Made by a program: the position numbers and the translations under genes. The notes under the pieces were generated by a model. It searched no databases and had not been told where the DNA came from. It was given only the letters and a program-made list of their open reading frames with translations. Of a stretch of DNA of 64,000 bases, positions 15,484-24,047 are shown in pieces. The stretch is from CAVQWT01 sp963810815 (GTDB taxonomy: Bacteria; Pseudomonadota; Gammaproteobacteria; Burkholderiales; Casimicrobiaceae): the NCBI GenBank assembly GCA_963810815.1, contig CAWEPB010000007.1, forward strand, positions 806,001 through 870,000. The letters are read 5' to 3'. Position 1 is the first letter of the stretch. Each line of letters begins with the position of its first letter.

Positions 15484-16002
15484 CTAGCGGGTGCGCGCGC
15501 CCCGCGCGGTCAGCCGCAGCAGTCGCACCGCCGCCGCGCTCATCAGCAGGAACGCGACCAGTCCCAGCTGGGCGAGGCTGACGATGCCCAAAGGCGACAC
15601 CGGCTTGGCGCAATCGCCCTGGGATTCGAACACCCAGCGAAAGGCCGCCTCGAACGGCCAGCCTTCGAAAATCGCGCCGAGGCCGCGTCCGCACGCCACG
15701 AGCAGCGGCGGAAACGCCTGCAGCCAGACCTGGTAGGACGCGACGGCGAGTCCGCCCAGGGTCATCGCCACCACCGTCGCGGCGAGCGCTACCGACAGGG
15801 CATAGGCGCCGGGCAACGCGACCAGCAGCACCGCCGCGGCCAGCACACCCATGAAGCCGAGGCGCTGCAGCACGCACAGCGAGCACGGCTCGTAGCCGAG
15901 GCCGTGCTGTACGAACAGGCCGGTAGCGAGCGCGGCCACGCAGGCCGCTATCAGCGCACCGGCCAGCAGCCGCGGCCGGTGGAGGACTTCGGTCAAAGGC
16001 AT
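15484..16002 (-). CDS. dsbB: Disulfide bond formation protein B
   Basis: 172 residues, the DsbB norm, with four membrane helices. Both cysteine pairs are in place: Cys40/Cys43 (EPCSLCVLQR) in the first periplasmic loop and Cys104/Cys131 (VACGRGL and GDCAKP) in the second. DsbB re-oxidises DsbA and passes electrons to quinone. ATG 16002 is used because it gives the short cytoplasmic N-terminus before the first helix. It converges with the DsbA-like gene, separated by about 90 bases. Confidence 0.94.
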   Translation of the reverse strand: MPLTEVLHRPRLLAGALIAACVAALATGLFVQHGLGYEPCSLCVLQRLGFMGVLAAAVLLVALPGAYALSVALAATVVAMTLGGLAVASYQVWLQAFPPLLVACGRGLGAIFEGWPFEAAFRWVFESQGDCAKPVSPLGIVSLAQLGLVAFLLMSAAAVRLLRLTARGARTR

Positions 16003-16184
16003 TTGCGCCAAGGCAGAGTCGATGAAGGGGGCGATTGTCAACCACCGGCCGCGTTTGCGCTTTGATGCGACGCAACTGTTCGCCGATTGACGGCCGCCGG
16101 CAGGACAGCCAAGGCCGGGAGCGTGCCTGCCGGCCCGGGATCGAATCCACGGGGAGCAGCGGCGCGCTCGCGGTGTCGGGCCCG

Positions 16185-17312
16185 TTACCGCGCGAAGCGC
16201 CCGTCGGTCGCGACGATCACGGTATCGACGAAGTTCGACCCCGGATGCGCCCCGGGCGCGTACTGCACCGTCATGCCGCCGAGATCGACGCTGCCGAGCG
16301 TCTCCATTGCCCGCTGCAGCGAATCGCGTGACAGGTTCTTGCCGGAGGCGGAGCGCAGGCCGGCCACCAGGACCTTGGCGCTCGCGTAGCCTTCGAGCCC
16401 GCTGAACGAGGGCTGCGTCCCCGGGGGGGCGAACCGCGCCAGCGCCTGCTGGTATTCCTTCACCAGCGGAATCGCGACCGACCACGGGAACGGCACGACC
16501 TGGGTGAAGATCAGGCCCTTGGCCTCGTCGCCCAGCTGCTTCGCCATCTGCGCGGCACCGGAATTGACCGCCATGAACTGGGTCCTGACGTCCTTGCGCC
16601 GGGCTTCGCGGATCGCGGCGGCGTAGATCGCATACGAGCCGTGGTTGAACACCGCGTCCGGTTTCGCGGCCGCAATCGCCTGGGCCAGTTCCTCGGCCTT
16701 GGCGCCGCTCTTCGCGACGATCGAGACCACCTCGATCTTGCGCGCGTCCGCCAGCCGCTGCACGTTCGCCAGGTGCTTGCGTCCCGTGTCCGAATCGGCG
16801 TGCAGGAAGGCGACCCTCCCGTAGCCGTAGGTCTTCGCGACGTCGAGCAGCCGCCCGAACTCCGCGAAATGCGGCGCGCGAACCGGAAAGCTGTAGCGGT
16901 TGAACGGCTCGCGCATTTCCGGCGACCCCGCCATGCAGGCGATCAGCGGCACGCCGCGGTCCGACGCCTCCTTCAGGCTCGCCACGCACGGCCCGCCTTC
17001 GACCCCCCCGAACATCGCGACGACGCCCTCGCGGTCGATCAGGCGGCGCGTATTCTCGGCGGCGCGGGCTGTTTCGCCGCCGTCGTCGAGCGTGACCAGC
17101 GCGATGCGCCGTCCGCCGACGCCACCCGCGGCGTTCACGCCGTCGATGTAGGCGCGCGCCCCGGCCACCACGGCCAGCCCGTGCTCGGAGATGCTGCCGG
17201 TGAGCGCGACGGTCTGGCCGACGACGATGCGGCTGTCGTCGGCCGCGCCGGCCGACCCCGCGATCAGCGCTGCGGCGATCGCGACGCTCGTCCTGCTCCG
17301 CCATGTGCTCAT
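16185..17312 (-). CDS. ABC transporter substrate-binding protein, Leu/Ile/Val-binding family
   Basis: 375 residues with a signal peptide (AAALIAGSAGAADD). The mature protein is a type I periplasmic binding protein of the branched-chain amino acid/amide family: IVVGQTVALTGSISEHG, INDGVNAAGGVGGRRIALVTLDDGG-like segment, GVVAMFGGVEGGPCVASL, and a long C-terminal lobe with FSGLEGYASAKVLV. The ligand cannot be assigned. No permease or ATPase genes accompany it here, so it is an orphan that must use components encoded elsewhere. A 20-base inverted repeat lies 87 bases upstream of the start. Confidence 0.9.
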   Translation of the reverse strand: MSTWRSRTSVAIAAALIAGSAGAADDSRIVVGQTVALTGSISEHGLAVVAGARAYIDGVNAAGGVGGRRIALVTLDDGGETARAAENTRRLIDREGVVAMFGGVEGGPCVASLKEASDRGVPLIACMAGSPEMREPFNRYSFPVRAPHFAEFGRLLDVAKTYGYGRVAFLHADSDTGRKHLANVQRLADARKIEVVSIVAKSGAKAEELAQAIAAAKPDAVFNHGSYAIYAAAIREARRKDVRTQFMAVNSGAAQMAKQLGDEAKGLIFTQVVPFPWSVAIPLVKEYQQALARFAPPGTQPSFSGLEGYASAKVLVAGLRSASGKNLSRDSLQRAMETLGSVDLGGMTVQYAPGAHPGSNFVDTVIVATDGRFAR

Positions 17313-17398
17313 GCTGCCCTTTCCGCCGTCAAGGAAGGTTCATTCCCGGCGCCGCACGCGGCCGTCCGGTTGCGCAAGCCCGAGGCTTTCGGGCTATC

Positions 17399-17418
17399 GC
17401 ACAATGTCGGCATTGTGC
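17399..17418. promoter_or_regulatory. Inverted repeat, possible operator in a divergent intergenic region
   Basis: GCACAATG-TCGG-CATTGTGC is a perfect inverted repeat with eight-base arms. It lies in the 368-base gap (17313-17680) between the divergent binding-protein and MaoC-type genes, about 87 bases from the former. There is no T tract, so it is more like a binding site for a dimeric regulator than a terminator. No regulator gene is adjacent and no clear -35/-10 pair is visible around it. I see nothing else in the gap. Confidence 0.45.
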
Positions 17419-17680
17419 CGCCTGTCCGGTTTACGGCACAGCGCGTCGCATCGCGATCGCCGTTCCCCCACCAGCGCCTGTGTCGCCGATGCAACGCGGC
17501 ACGGCCCGCCCCGACGGTCTCGTTCCGATCTGGCGTCGCGCCCATCACGCCGAACATCCGCTGCCGTCGGCGATGATCCTTCACGCGAAACGCGCGACAA
17601 TGGCGACCCTGGCTGTATTTCCCGTCGGTTCGAACGGCAGGCAGGTTGCCGCCATGCCGACCTCCAGCGGAGCGAGCACC

Positions 17681-18526
17681 ATGGACCTGAGGGAATGGAT
17701 CGGACGTTCGGAAACGGTGTCCGATGTGGCGACGGCGACTCCGTTTGCCGCACTGTCCGCCACGATCGATCGCCCGGCCGAACGCCCGCCCACCGGAACC
17801 CCGTTGCCCGCGCTCTGGCACTGGCTGTATTTCCTGCCGCTGCACCGCCGGTCCGACATCGGGCCCGACGGCCACGCCAGGCGCGGCGGCTTCCTTCCCC
17901 CGGTGCCGCTGCCGCGCCGAATGTGGGCCGGCAGCCAGTTCGAGTTTCGCCAGCCACTGCGCATCGGCGATGCGCTCACGCGCGTTTCGACGATTGAGGA
18001 CATCGCCGAAAAAGCCGGCCGCACGGGACCGCTGGTCTTCGTCAAGGTCCGGCACGAGATCCGTCGCGGCGGCCACGCCGACATCGCGCTGACCGAGTTC
18101 CATGACATCGTCTACCGCGACGCACCGCGGCCGGACGACGCGCCGCCGCCGCCGAAGCTGGCGCCTTCGAGCGCAAGCTGGGAGCGCGAGTGGGTTCCGG
18201 ACGACGTGCTGCTCTTTCGCTACTCGGCGCTCACGTTCAACGGCCACCGGATTCACTACGACCGCCGGTACGTGACGGAGGTCGAGGGCTATCCGGGGCT
18301 GGTCGTGCACGGCCCGCTGGTCGCGACGCTGCTGCTCGACCTGCTGCGCCGGCAGTTGCCGGATGCCGCGGTCACGCGCTACGAATTCCGCGCGGTGCGG
18401 CCGGTCTTCGACATCCACCCGTTCTTCGTCTGCGGGGAGCCGCAGCCGGACGGCCGCACCATTCACCTGTGGGCAAAGGATCACGAGGGCTGGCTCACGA
18501 TGGACGCTACCGCGACGATCGGCTAG
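17681..18526 (+). CDS. MaoC/FAS1-type dehydratase domain protein (mesaconyl-C4-CoA hydratase-like)
   Basis: 281 residues from ATG 17681, which has GGAGCGAG before it; open frame upstream of this is not protein-like. The product has two hot-dog folds: an N-terminal part (about 20-150) with LPALWHWLYFLPLHRRSDIG and GGFLPPVPLPRRMWAGSQFEF, and a C-terminal part with FRYSALTFNGHRIHYDRRYV, HGPLVATLLLDLL and FFVCGEPQPDGRTIHLWA. SALTFNxHRIHYD is the MaoC catalytic motif, with the hydratase Asn/His. Relatives hydrate mesaconyl-C4-CoA or act as fungal-type 3-hydroxyacyl dehydratases (HTD2). Which acyl-CoA it uses is not clear from the neighbours. Confidence 0.85.
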   Translation: MDLREWIGRSETVSDVATATPFAALSATIDRPAERPPTGTPLPALWHWLYFLPLHRRSDIGPDGHARRGGFLPPVPLPRRMWAGSQFEFRQPLRIGDALTRVSTIEDIAEKAGRTGPLVFVKVRHEIRRGGHADIALTEFHDIVYRDAPRPDDAPPPPKLAPSSASWEREWVPDDVLLFRYSALTFNGHRIHYDRRYVTEVEGYPGLVVHGPLVATLLLDLLRRQLPDAAVTRYEFRAVRPVFDIHPFFVCGEPQPDGRTIHLWAKDHEGWLTMDATATIG

Positions 18527-18745
18527 TGCCGTGGCCATGCGTCCCGTCGACCCGGGAACGACCAGGACCGACACGCGGGCCGTGCCCGCGGGCAACGCAG
18601 GCAGTCCGGCCGGCCCGGTGCGACGAAACGCCCCAGGCCCGGTTCCCGTCGCCGCGGCAGGTACGGCCCCGGCGCTGGCGGCGACGAAGGCTGATGCAGG
18701 TCGATTCGCCCGAGGGTCGGCGGCGAACGCACACCGCGGAGCTTG

Positions 18746-18787
18746 TTGACGCGCGTCAACGGCGCATTCGCGCGGCGATGCTAGCGT
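18746..18787 (+). promoter_or_regulatory. FNR-family box and -10-like element upstream of the rhodanese/phaC genes
   Basis: TTGAC-GCGC-GTCAA (18746-18759), inside the 16-base palindrome GTTGACGCGCGTCAAC, is followed after 22 bases by TAGCGT (18782-18787, three of six to TATAAT). The spacing equals that upstream of ompW and puts the box at -41.5 from a start near 18794. The leader to ATG 18924 would be about 130 bases. The rest of the 397-base gap 18527-18923 shows nothing I can support. Confidence 0.5.
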
Positions 18788-18923
18788 ATCGCCCGAAGAC
18801 CGTCTGAAGGCGTGGGTGTCGCGCGGAGCTTCGAACGCGCGCATCGGATGATCCCCGCTTCGCCAGACGGACGCGCGATGGGCGCGTCGACGCTTCTGTC
18901 CGCCAACCCGCAGGGAGCACTCC

Positions 18924-19452
18924 ATGTCCTACCGCAAGACTTTGCTGTTCACCGCGATGATCCTCGCCGGCAGCATTTCGCTGACGGCATGCACGACGGC
19001 CCCGATGGCCCCGGCCGCGACGCCCGCCGCGCCCGTCGCCCAGGCGGCAGCACCCGCGCCAAGCTACCCGCCGTCGATCGGCGCGATGGTCGCCAAGACC
19101 AAGACGCAGATCAAGACGGTCAAGATGCCCGAGTTCAAGGCAGCCTACGACCGGAAGGACGTCGGCCTGCTGATCGACGTGCGCAACGAAAACGAGTTCG
19201 AGGACGGCTACGTGCACCGGTGCCGTCAACGTTCCGCGCGGCCTCATCGAGTTCCGGATCTGGAAGCTGGTCGGCTTTCCCGACAAGACCAACATGGACG
19301 CGAAGATGACGCTGTATTGCGCGACCGGGGGGCGCTGCGCACTGGCCACCAAGTCGCTGCAGGATCTCGGCTTCACCAACGTGACGTCGGTCGACATGAA
19401 GTACGACGACTGGGTGAAGGCTGGATATCCGGTCACCGTGCCGAAGAAATAG
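18924..19452 (+). pseudogene. Rhodanese-domain lipoprotein, frameshifted as sequenced
   Basis: The N-terminus is a lipoprotein signal (MILAGSISLTAC, lipobox LTAC), then an Ala/Pro linker and the first half of a rhodanese domain ending in LLIDVRNENEFEDGYV at about 19214. The rest of the domain continues in the +1 frame: GAVNVPRGLIEFRIWKLVG, TLYCATGGRCALATKSLQDLG with the catalytic Cys, then KAGYPVTVPKK and TAG at 19450-19452. One surplus base around 19214-19219 explains the break. If intact it would be a 175-residue periplasmic sulfurtransferase-like lipoprotein. phaC follows after 114 bases. Either a recent mutation or a consensus error. Confidence 0.75.
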
Positions 19453-19566
19453 TCGCCCGGTTCCCCGGGGCGGCGAGGAACCATGACGCCGGTCAACCCG
19501 CGCGGTTCGCGCGGGGCGAAAATGCCATGAGGAGGGCGCGTCGCTGACAGGGAAAGGAGCCGGATC

Positions 19567-21460
19567 ATGGACTCGCGGCATCTGACGGTCGTCCACGGGC
19601 GGGACCACGCCGATCCAGCGCGTCCCGCCGGACGCAAGCATCCGGTCCGCCCGCGCACGATGGCGGTGGCCAAGTCCGCGGTTGCACCGGCGCCGCCGCC
19701 ACCCGAGCCGTCGTTCATGCGCGACTCCTACGCGTCGACGGCCTTCGCCGAAGTCATCGATCGCTCGGTGCATGCCGCGACGGCGCGGTTCACCGCCGGG
19801 CTGTCGCCGATGGCGATGATCGGCGCGTACATGGACTGGGCCTCGCATCTGGCGTTCGCGCCCGGCAAGCAACTGCGGCTGGGCGAGAAGGCCGTCAAGA
19901 AGTCGCTGCGCCTCGCCAACTACGCCAGCCGCCGCGCTCTGGGCACCGACGGCGCCGAGCCCTGCATCGTGCCGCTGCCGCAGGACCATCGGTTCGACGA
20001 CCCGGCGTGGCAATCGCCGCCCTACGACATCATCTACCAGTCGTTCCTGCTCACCCAGCAGTGGTGGCACAACGCCATGACCGGCGTGCGTGGAGTCACG
20101 CACCAGGACGAGAACCTGGTGTCGTTCGCGACGCGCCAGCTGCTCGACGTGTTCTCGCCGTCGAACTCGCTCTTCACCAATCCGGTCCTGCTGGAACGCA
20201 CGCGGACCGAGGCCGGCATGAACTTCGTCCGCGGCGTGCAGAACCTGGTCGAGGACTGGGACCGCGCGCTCGGCGGCGGCAAGCCGGTCGGCGCCGAAGG
20301 CTACGAGCCGGGACGCACGGTCGCGATCACGCCGGGCAAGGTCGTCTATCGCAACCGCCTGATCGAACTGATCCAGTACGCGCCGACGACGGCCAAGGTC
20401 CGGCCCGAGCCGGTGCTGATCGTGCCGGCGTGGATCATGAAGTATTACATCCTCGACCTGAGTCCCGCGAATTCGCTGGTGAAGTTCCTCGTCGACCGTG
20501 GCCACACCGTGTTCATGGTCTCGTGGAAGAATCCCGGCCCCGAGGACCGCGATCTCTCGATGGAGGACTACCGGACGCTCGGCGTCGTGGCGGCGCTGGA
20601 TGCGGTGTCGGCGATCGTCCCCGGCATCCCCATCCACGGGGTGGGGTACTGCCTCGGCGGGACGCTGCTGGCGATCGCCGCGGCGGCGATGGTCCGCGAC
20701 GGCGATGCGCGGTTCGGCTCGTTGAGCTTCTTCGCGGCGCAGGGCGACTTCACCGAGGCGGGCGAGCTGACGCTGTTCATCAACGAGAGCCAGCTGTCGT
20801 TCCTCGAGGACATGATGTGGGAGCAGGGCTTCCTCGACACCAAGCAGATGGCCGGGGCTTTCCAGATGCTGCGCTCGAACGACCTCGTGTGGTCGAAGGC
20901 GATCCGCAACTACCTGATGGGCGAGCGGCAGCCGATGACCGACCTCATGGCGTGGAACGCCGACGCGACCCGGATGCCGTACCGGATGCACACCGAATAT
21001 CTGCGCCAGCTGTTCCTGGACAACGACCTGGCCGAGGGTCGCTTCCAGGCGGGCGGCGGCCAAGGTCGCGCTGACCGACATCCACGGGCCGCTGTTCGCC
21101 GTGGGCACCGAAACCGACCACGTCGCGCCGTGGCGATCCGCGTACAAGTTCCAGCTCCTCACGTCGGCCGACGTCACCTTCCTGCTGACCAACGGGGGCC
21201 ACAATGCCGGCATCGTGTCGGCGCCGGGGCATCCGCGGCGCCATTATCGCGTCGCCAGCAAGCGGACCGCCGATCACTACCGCGATCCGGACGCGTGGCT
21301 CGCCGAGGCGTCGCTGAAGGAGGGGTCGTGGTGGCCCGAGTGGGCCGCGTGGCTCGACGCGCATTCGGGCGTTCCGGTCGCGCCGCCGGAGATGGGCGCC
21401 GTGGCCAAGGGCTACCGGCCCCTCGGCGAAGCCCCGGGGTCGTACGTCCGCCAGGAGTGA
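19567..21460 (+). pseudogene. phaC: Polyhydroxyalkanoate synthase, frameshifted as sequenced
   Basis: PHA synthases polymerise 3-hydroxyacyl-CoA on granules. From ATG 19567 the frame shows the PhaC N-terminal domain (PPYDIIYQSFLLTQQWWHN, VSFATRQLLDVFSPSN) and an alpha/beta hydrolase core with the lipase-like box GVGYCLGGTLL, nucleophile Cys. After EGRFQAGG at about 21060 the protein carries on in the +1 frame: AKVALTDIHGPLFAVGTETDHVAPWRS, NGGHNAGIVSAPGH, ending RPLGEAPGSYVRQE at 21460. One extra G in GCGGGCGGCGGCC would do it. The break parts the Cys from the catalytic Asp and His, so the shortened product would be inactive. Repaired length is about 630 residues. Confidence 0.82.
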
Positions 21461-21476
21461 GCCAACCCCGTCGCCG

Positions 21477-23090
21477 TCACCCCCGGGCGCCGCTGCCGGC
21501 GATTGCCGGCGGCCGGAAATGCGGGCCGCTCATCAGGTCCTGCTCGAGGTACCGCTGGCGGTAGGCCTCGAACGGAACGTCGTCGGCCGCTTCGATCCGC
21601 TGCTGCGCCGCCTGCGATTCCGCCGCCATGAGTTCGTAGCGCGCGGCGACGTCGGGGGCCAGCGGCCGGTCGAGCAGCGCCTGCCGGTGCTGCCGCGACT
21701 GGGCCAGCGCGAACGCGGGAAACGACGTGCCCCAGAGCGTCTCGGTCTCGCGCAGCACGCGCGCCGAGGGCAGCCGCGAACCGTCGCGCAGCGACGCTCC
21801 GGCCTGGTCCAGCACGTCGCGGTACGCGCGGCCGCCGTGCGCCTCGTCGAGCGCGTCGGCGATCGGTCCGCACTGCGCCAGGAGATCGCCCGCCCAGGCC
21901 ATCGGGGCGACCGCCTCGCCCAGGCGGTCGAGGCGCAGCTCCGGATCGCGGCCGTGCTCGGCCACGCTTTGCTGGTTGCGGGACTCGGTGGCGATTTCCG
22001 CCGGCGAGTCGGGAGCGCTTTCGGTGAGCGCGCAGTGGAGCAGGAACAGGTCGAGCAGGCGCAGCGCGTCGGCGTCGATCCCGACCGGGTGAAACGGGTT
22101 GATGTCGACGCAACGGACCTCGACGTACTCGACCCCGCGCTCGCCCAGCGCGCGCAGCGGGCGCTCGCCCGAACGGACCACCTGCTTGGGCCGGATGGTG
22201 CCGTAGAACTCGTTCTCGATCTGCAGCAGCGATGTCGCCAGCTGCCGATACTCGTCGCCGTCGCGCAGGCCGATCGCCTCGTACGCCGGCCACGGCTCGG
22301 ACAGCGCGCGGTTGAGCGATGCGGCGTAGCTCCGGAGGCTGTCGAAACTGACGGCGAGCGTTGCCTGCGCCTCGCTCTGGTAGCCGAGGCGCCCCATGCG
22401 CAGCGAGGTCGCATGGGGTCCGTACAGCGTTCCCGACGCCCAGGCCGTGAGTTCGTGCGCACGGCCGCCGATGAACGTGCCGCAGGCCGCCGGGGAGGCC
22501 CCGAGCAGCAGCAGGATCAGCCACGAATGCCGCCGGAAGTTGCGGATCAGCGCGAAATACGCCTCGTCCCGGTAGGTCGTCACCGGGCCGCCATGGCCGT
22601 CGATCTCCTGCAGCACCGGCCACGCGGAGTCCGGCAGCGAGAAGTTGTAGTGAATGCCCGAGATCGTCTGCATGCGGCGGCCGTAGCGGTACGATAGCCC
22701 CCGCCGATAGGTCGTCTTCATCCGGCCGACGTTGGAGCTGCCGTATCGGCCGAGCGGGATCTCCTCGTCCGCCGGAAGCTTGCAGGGCATGCTCGTGCAC
22801 CACAGCAGCTCGTCGCCGAGATGCCGATGGACGACCTGGTGCAGCTCGACGAGTTCCTGCAGGCAGGCGTCGATGCCGGTGTGGACGCCGGTGATCAGCT
22901 CGAGCTGCGACTCGCTGAAATCGGTGGTGATGTGCGGGTGGGTCAGCGCGGCGCCGAGGCCGGGCGGGTGCGGGCTGCGCGCCAGCGTGCCGTCGGCGTT
23001 GACGCGAAGGCCTTCCTTTTCCATCCCGCGCCGGAGATTCCGGAGACGGTCGGGACCGAGCTTGTGCAGTCTCTGTTCGATTCGGGTCAA
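21477..23090 (-). CDS. gshA: Glutamate-cysteine ligase
   Basis: 537 residues, close to the 518 of the enterobacterial enzyme it resembles. It makes gamma-glutamylcysteine, the first step to glutathione. Seen: RGMEKEGLRVNADGTLA, ALTHPHITTDFSESQLELIT, WCTSMPCKLP, GRMKTTYRRGLSYRYG, MQTISGIHYNFSLP, and VEYVEVRCVDINPFHPVGID. I choose TTG 23090 because AAGGA stands seven bases before it and the N-terminus then matches the family; the ATG at 23177 would add 29 residues and overlap the start codon of the divergent rubrerythrin gene. It converges on phaC. Confidence 0.9.
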   Translation of the reverse strand: MTRIEQRLHKLGPDRLRNLRRGMEKEGLRVNADGTLARSPHPPGLGAALTHPHITTDFSESQLELITGVHTGIDACLQELVELHQVVHRHLGDELLWCTSMPCKLPADEEIPLGRYGSSNVGRMKTTYRRGLSYRYGRRMQTISGIHYNFSLPDSAWPVLQEIDGHGGPVTTYRDEAYFALIRNFRRHSWLILLLLGASPAACGTFIGGRAHELTAWASGTLYGPHATSLRMGRLGYQSEAQATLAVSFDSLRSYAASLNRALSEPWPAYEAIGLRDGDEYRQLATSLLQIENEFYGTIRPKQVVRSGERPLRALGERGVEYVEVRCVDINPFHPVGIDADALRLLDLFLLHCALTESAPDSPAEIATESRNQQSVAEHGRDPELRLDRLGEAVAPMAWAGDLLAQCGPIADALDEAHGGRAYRDVLDQAGASLRDGSRLPSARVLRETETLWGTSFPAFALAQSRQHRQALLDRPLAPDVAARYELMAAESQAAQQRIEAADDVPFEAYRQRYLEQDLMSGPHFRPPAIAGSGARG

Positions 23091-23175
23091 GCGGAATCCT
23101 TGGGAATGGCGCCGGCGTCCGGGGCGGTCGATTCCGGGCGGCGAGCGGAGTACACTTTTCGGTGAGGATTGTCGC

Positions 23176-23862
23176 ATGACCGCAGATCGCTCGCGTCACC
23201 CCGATCGAAGGCGCTTCGTCGCCAGGGCGGTGGCGGTGTGCCTCGCCGGGCTGATCCCGAACGGCCGCTCCCGCGCCGCCGGGCCTTACCCGGTGACCAT
23301 CGGCGCGATGCAGGCGGCGCGCGCCCGGGAAACGGTCGTCTACCAGCGCTATCGGGCCTTCGGGCGCAAGGCGACCGAAGAGGGGTACCGCGGGATCGCG
23401 TATCTCTGCGCCGCCTTCGCCGCCTCGGAGGAGATCCACGCCGCGAACTTCGGCCGCATCCTCTCGTCGCTGGGGGCCGCGTTGCCGCCGGTGCCCAGCG
23501 CCGAGATCAAGGTCGCGTCCACGCGCGACAACCTGGTCGGCGCGGTCGACGACGAGATCGACTCGATCGAGGCGTTCTATCCGAAGCTGCTGGCGCAGAT
23601 CACGCCGGAGGGCCACGAGGAGGCCATGGCGACCGTGCGCTACGCCTGGGCCTCGGAGAAGCAGCACCGCGACAGGCTGCGGCAGCTGCAGCGCTGGACG
23701 GGGGTGTTCTTCGACCGGGTGGCCCGCCACATCGACGAGAAGACCGGGCAGTACTACGTGTGCCAGACCTGCGGCTCGACGGTCAACACGATCCCGGCGG
23801 CGACCTGCCCGGTGTGCGGGAAGGCGGCGACCGGCTACCGGCGGATCGAGCCGCCCGCGTAG
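23176..23862 (+). CDS. Rubrerythrin-type diiron protein with a Tat-like export signal
   Basis: 228 residues. The ferritin-like part (about 40-175) has spaced carboxylate/histidine ligands: Glu52, Glu86/His88 in EEIHAANF, Glu127, Glu161 and His164 in SEKQHRDRL. The C-terminal rubredoxin-like domain has Cys196/Cys199 and Cys211/Cys214 (VCQTCG and CPVCG). Rubrerythrins reduce peroxide. The N-terminus (HPDRRRFVARAVAVCLAGLI) resembles a twin-arginine signal, which would carry the folded metalloprotein to the periplasm; most rubrerythrins are cytoplasmic. A GTGAGGA ribosome binding site precedes the ATG. TACACT at 23151-23156 may be a -10 but lacks a clear -35. Confidence 0.87.
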   Translation: MTADRSRHPDRRRFVARAVAVCLAGLIPNGRSRAAGPYPVTIGAMQAARARETVVYQRYRAFGRKATEEGYRGIAYLCAAFAASEEIHAANFGRILSSLGAALPPVPSAEIKVASTRDNLVGAVDDEIDSIEAFYPKLLAQITPEGHEEAMATVRYAWASEKQHRDRLRQLQRWTGVFFDRVARHIDEKTGQYYVCQTCGSTVNTIPAATCPVCGKAATGYRRIEPPA

Positions 23863-23942
23863 CGCTCGACGCGGCACCTTCGAACGGGCGTCCGGGCACG
23901 GCCGGTCCGCGGGCGATGCTGCGCGGCACCATGCCGTTGACG

Positions 23943-23982
23943 TTGACAGCGGCCCCCCAACCCTGTTCAATTGGTCAGACCA
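23943..23982 (+). promoter_or_regulatory. Promoter with overlapping palindromic operator for the TRAP operon
   Basis: A perfect -35 TTGACA (23943-23948), 17 bases, then TTCAAT (23966-23971, four of six). The predicted start near 23978 falls inside TGGTC-A-GACCA (23972-23982), a perfect odd palindrome of the TGGTnnnACCA type bound by GntR/FadR-family regulators (PdhR, LldR, GlcC). A second, overlapping dyad, GGTCA ... TGACC, ends at 23989. An operator across +1 suggests repression. No regulator gene lies nearby. The leader to dctP is about 70 bases. Confidence 0.6.
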
Positions 23983-24047
23983 CTTGACCAGAGCGCCGCC
24001 CCGACGGGCAAACGAGGCGCCGGTGGTTTCCCGTCAACGGAGGAAAA

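Noticed and set aside
19497..19515. Hairpin CCCGCGCG-GTT-CGCGCGGG before phaC
   Set aside because: It has no T tract on either side and is followed by a ribosome-binding region; it is not a terminator, and its role, if any, is unclear.
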